From positions 4,898,001-4,962,000 of the forward strand of contig JAULJL010000003.1 of assembly GCA_030761205.1 (NCBI GenBank): 64,000 bases of DNA, given 5' to 3'. Source of the stretch: Fremontodendron californicum. Lineage: Eukaryota > Streptophyta > Magnoliopsida > Malvales > Malvaceae. The notes below the pieces were generated by a model. That model made no database searches. It was not told the DNA's origin and saw nothing but the letters and a program-made list of their open reading frames with translations. Every line of letters begins with the position of its first letter. Position 1 is the first letter of the stretch. The position numbers and the translations under genes are program-made. Positions 60,901 to 64,000 of the stretch are shown one piece after another.

Positions 60901-63900
60901 ATGGTTAAAACAGTCATGACTGGAGAAAAAAGTTCATCATCCTCGGGTGTCAACACCAATGGAGCTTCGGTAAATCCTGTTGTGCAAATAAATGGATTTG
61001 ATAATCCATCTCTCCAATTAATCGTTCACAAATTGAACGGTAAGAACTATCTAGAATGGGCACAGTCAATCAAACTAATGATTGACGGCAAGGAAAAACT
61101 TGGCCACTTGACGGGCGAGACAAAGAAACCTGCCGAAGATGATCCTTCGTTCAGAATATGAAGGTCAGAAAATTCATTAGTTACTACCTGGCTTGTTAAT
61201 TCCATGGAGCCAACAATTGGAAAAACATATATGTTTTTGCCAACTGCAAAAGATGTCTGGTATAGTGTTCGTGAAATGTACTCAGACTTGGAGAACTCTT
61301 CCCAAATTTTTGAATTGAAGACGAAGTTGTGGCACTCCAAACAGGGTGATCTTGATGTGACTGAATATTACAACGAAATGAGGGAACTTTGGCAAGAGCT
61401 GGACTTATGTTACAATGACATGTGGGAGAATGCGAAAGATCATGTAAGATATATGAAAAGAATAGAGAATGACAGAGTTTACCTATTTCTGGCAGGTTTG
61501 AACAGGAGATTGGACGAGGTACGAGGCCGTATACATGGAAAACAACCACTGCCATCTCTTCATGAAGTGTTTGCTGAAGTTAGAAGAGAAACAGGTAGAA
61601 GAAAAGTAATGTTAGGAGACAGCAACCAATCTCCTACAGAAGCCTCTACGCTTGTTACTAAAGCCAACCATAATAACCCTCGACAATCCAGAAAAGGAGA
61701 AAAAGTGTGGTGTGATCATTGCAACTAATCATATGACAGGATGTTCTAAGTTGTTTTCCTCTTATAGTCCATGTGCAGGTAAGTAGAAAATTAAGATTGC
61801 TGATAGTTCTCTTTCAACAATTGCTGGAAAAGGATCTGTAGCCATCTCAAAAACTTTTGTCATTCATAATGTCCTTCATGTTCCAAATCTCTCTTGCAAT
61901 TTGTTATCTATCAGTAAGCTAACTCATGACCTAAACTGTTGTGCTAAATTTTTTCTAAACCACTGTGAATTGCAAGCACTGGATTTGGGGAAAACAATTG
62001 GCAATGCTAGGGAAAGTGATGGACTCTATTATTTTGAAGATGAAAGTTCCATATGTGGACAAGCTCAAATAACCGGTCTCCGGTCAGTTTCTATTGCTAA
62101 TAACGATGAAGTAATGTTATGGCATTTTAGATTAGGCCATCCAAATTTTCAATATTTGAAGTACTTGTTTCCAAACTTATTCAAGAATAAAAATCCATCT
62201 TCATTTCAGTGTGATATTTGTCAAATTGCTAAACATCATCGTGTTCCTTTTCCTATGCAATCTTATAAGTCTTCTAAACAGTTTGCTCTCATTCATAGTG
62301 ATGTGTGGGGTCCTTGTAAAATTGCAATAATTTCTGGTAAAAAATGGTTTCTAACCTTTATTGATGATCACACTCGTATTTGTTATGTTTATTTACTAAA
62401 AGAAAAGTCAGAGGCAGGAAACATTTTTAAAAATTTTTACAATATGATTGAGACTCAATTTCAAGAAAAAATTCAAGTTTTTCGAAGTGAAAATGGAAAA
62501 GAATACTTTAATCACCTTCTGGGCAACTATTTTTTGGAAAAAGGAATTGTTCATCAAAGCTCTTGTATTGATACACCACAACAAAATGGAGTGGCGGAGA
62601 GAAAAAATAAACATCTCTTAGAAGTGGCTAGGTCCTTAAAGTTTACAACTAAAGTACCTAAATACTTATGGGGGGAAGCTATTCTCACTGCTACATATCT
62701 AATAAATAGAATGCCATCAAGAGTTTTGAACTTTCAAACTCCAAAAAACAGATTTAATGACTTTTTCCCTTTGACAAGGCTGATTTCTAACTTACCTCTG
62801 AAAGTGTTTGGTTGTGTCGCGCTTGTACATATCCATAATCATAACCGTAGTAAGTTAGACCCACGAGCTTTAAAATGTGTTTTTCTTAGTTACTCTCCAA
62901 CACAAAAAAGGTATAGGTGTTTTGATCCTCAAACAAAAAAAAAACAAAAAAAAAATTGTAACTATGGATGTCACATTTTTTGAATCCCAAAGTTTTTTTG
63001 ACACTCCTCTTCAGAGGGAGAATAGGTATGAAAACTCGTTAATTGAACCTGAACTTGGAAAAAATGAAAATGTATGTTGTGAACTTGAGCAAAAATCATA
63101 TCTACCCACTGATTTTAACATCTTGGTACAGCCTGTCAATAATAACTTGGATAGTTTAGAATCAGGTAAGTCACCTATGAAAGAAAGGCAGCCTACTTTA
63201 ATGCCACAACAGGACATCGAAACGAGACCAGAAACTGGAAAAAATTCTGAGCTTTGTGTCTACTCACGGAAAAACCAGATTCAAACTAAGGGAGTAGTCA
63301 CAACTGTGCAGAACCAGAAGTCCATCCCGAATCCAGAACCAAAAGTCATTGATTCTCCAAATTCAGGTATTCCATCTGAGTCGTGTCCCTCACAAACTGA
63401 CAATTTTGATTCTCTTAATATTCCCATTGCACTTAGGAAAGGTGTCAGAAGTTGTACTAAACATCCATTATCAAAATATGTGTCTTATGAAAAATTGTCA
63501 CCTTCTTTTCTTGCTTTTACCTCACAATTGTCTAGTGTGGATGTTCCAAAGAATATACAGGAAGCTCTAAAAGTTCCCGAATGGAAGGAGGCAGTTTTTA
63601 AGGAGATGAAAGCACTGGAAAAAAATGGCACATGGGAAAAGTCCATTTACCCAAAGGGAAGACACCTGTGGGATGCAAGTGGGTGTTTACAATAAAGTTC
63701 AAGTCAGATGGAACTCTAGAACGTTACAAGGCAAGACTGGTTGCAAAAGGCTTTACACAAACCTATGGGATAGATTACCAGAAGACGTTTGCACCTATGG
63801 CAAAGCAAAACCCAAGGAAAGTACTTTTGTCTTTAGCTGTGAATCTTGAGTGGCCTCTACACCAACTAGATGTTAAGAATGCCCTTTTTAACGGAGATTT

Positions 63901-64000
63901 AGAAGAAGAAGTTTTCATGGATGCTCCTCCAGGATTTGAAGATCAGTTCGGAACTAAAGTGTGTAAGCTAAAAAGGTCACTGTACGGATTGAAACAGTCT
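60901..64000 (+). pseudogene. Copia-3 gag-pol pseudogene, partial
   Basis: Gag is open at 60901-61161 (LVHKLNGKNYLEWAQSIKLM), stops at TGA, and resumes at about 61204 to 61728 (LWHSKQGDLDVTEYYNEM). It then breaks inside the zinc knuckle (VWCDHCN then stop). The knuckle remainder, linker and protease DSG are deleted, and NHMTGCSKLF of protease follows at once. Another stop comes at about 61784. Integrase is open at 61901-62983 (FRLGHPN, HSDVWGP, NGVAERKN), but the second catalytic Asp is Glu (FRSENGKEY). A run of A near 62935-62955 shifts the frame into the linker and RT start (62877-63695). Another shift near 63660 leads to KWVFTIKFKSDGTLERYKAR and LDVKNALFNGDLEEEVFMDA up to the window end. 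It cannot make functional protein. Confidence 0.9.

Larger units (their letters stand above)
60636..64000 (+). mobile_element. Copia-3: older, broken copia element, cut by the window edge
   Basis: A plus-strand element beginning with a short LTR at 60636-60872, a primer site and Gag-Pol remnants that run to the window end inside RT. Several disabling changes (stops, a deletion, frameshifts) show it is an old copy. It is antisense to the polymerase gene and probably within one of its introns, since exons of that gene stop at 60073 while half of the protein is still unaccounted for. Confidence 0.9.

Noticed and set aside
1..64000. tRNA, rRNA or microRNA genes
   Set aside because: No cloverleaf or rRNA core words were noticed; hairpins seen are explained by inverted-repeat transposons. 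A tRNAscan or small-RNA mapping could still find one.

Overview
The window is nuclear DNA of a flowering plant, most likely a eudicot. The evidence is intron-rich genes of plant-specific families (MLO, plant-type ATG11, clade II serine carboxypeptidase-like, phage-type organellar RNA polymerase), Ty1/copia retrotransposons with the usual plant tRNA-iMet primer site, many MITEs, and AT-rich intergenic DNA. Protein wording suggests a rosid, perhaps Malvaceae, but this is only an impression. Exon borders were set by hand from GT/AG sites, frame continuity and family knowledge.

Layout. 112-4098 (+): a 14-exon MLO gene whose protein stops just after the last membrane span. 4732-5073 (-): a small secreted proline-rich (PELPK-like) protein. 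5245-10379 (-): Copia-1, a complete, very young copia element (no LTR difference seen, 5-bp TSD, one open 1306-aa Gag-Pol). 11216-18307 (-): ATG11, the autophagy scaffold, five exons, 1162 aa. 18308-27408: AT-rich intergenic DNA with decayed small elements. 27409-31756 (-): Copia-2, also very young, with an open frame that lacks integrase and most of protease. 31757-40930: a cluster of small inverted-repeat elements, some nested. 40984-47495 (+): a ten-exon serine carboxypeptidase-like gene of 477 aa. 50098-60073 (-): the C-terminal 483 codons of a phage-type organellar RNA polymerase in 12 exons. Its 5' half is not seen and probably lies beyond the right edge. 60636-64000 (+): Copia-3, an older broken copia element running off the window, probably antisense in an intron of the polymerase gene.

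The best candidate for something undescribed is the relation between Copia-1 and Copia-2. They belong to different copia lineages (different LTRs, Gag and Pol), yet share a 417-bp untranslated leader next to the primer-binding site with only four differences. Copia-2 therefore looks like a recombinant, protein-deficient element carrying the cis-acting leader of an apparently intact element, which suggests cis-signal capture and trans-mobilisation.

A second theme is a small hAT-like MITE family (TIR near CTATGTTGCTCCGACTC, 8-bp TSDs). It has five copies here: three in introns of the carboxypeptidase gene, one in an ATG11 intron, one just past the polymerase stop codon. One copy carries an internal duplication.
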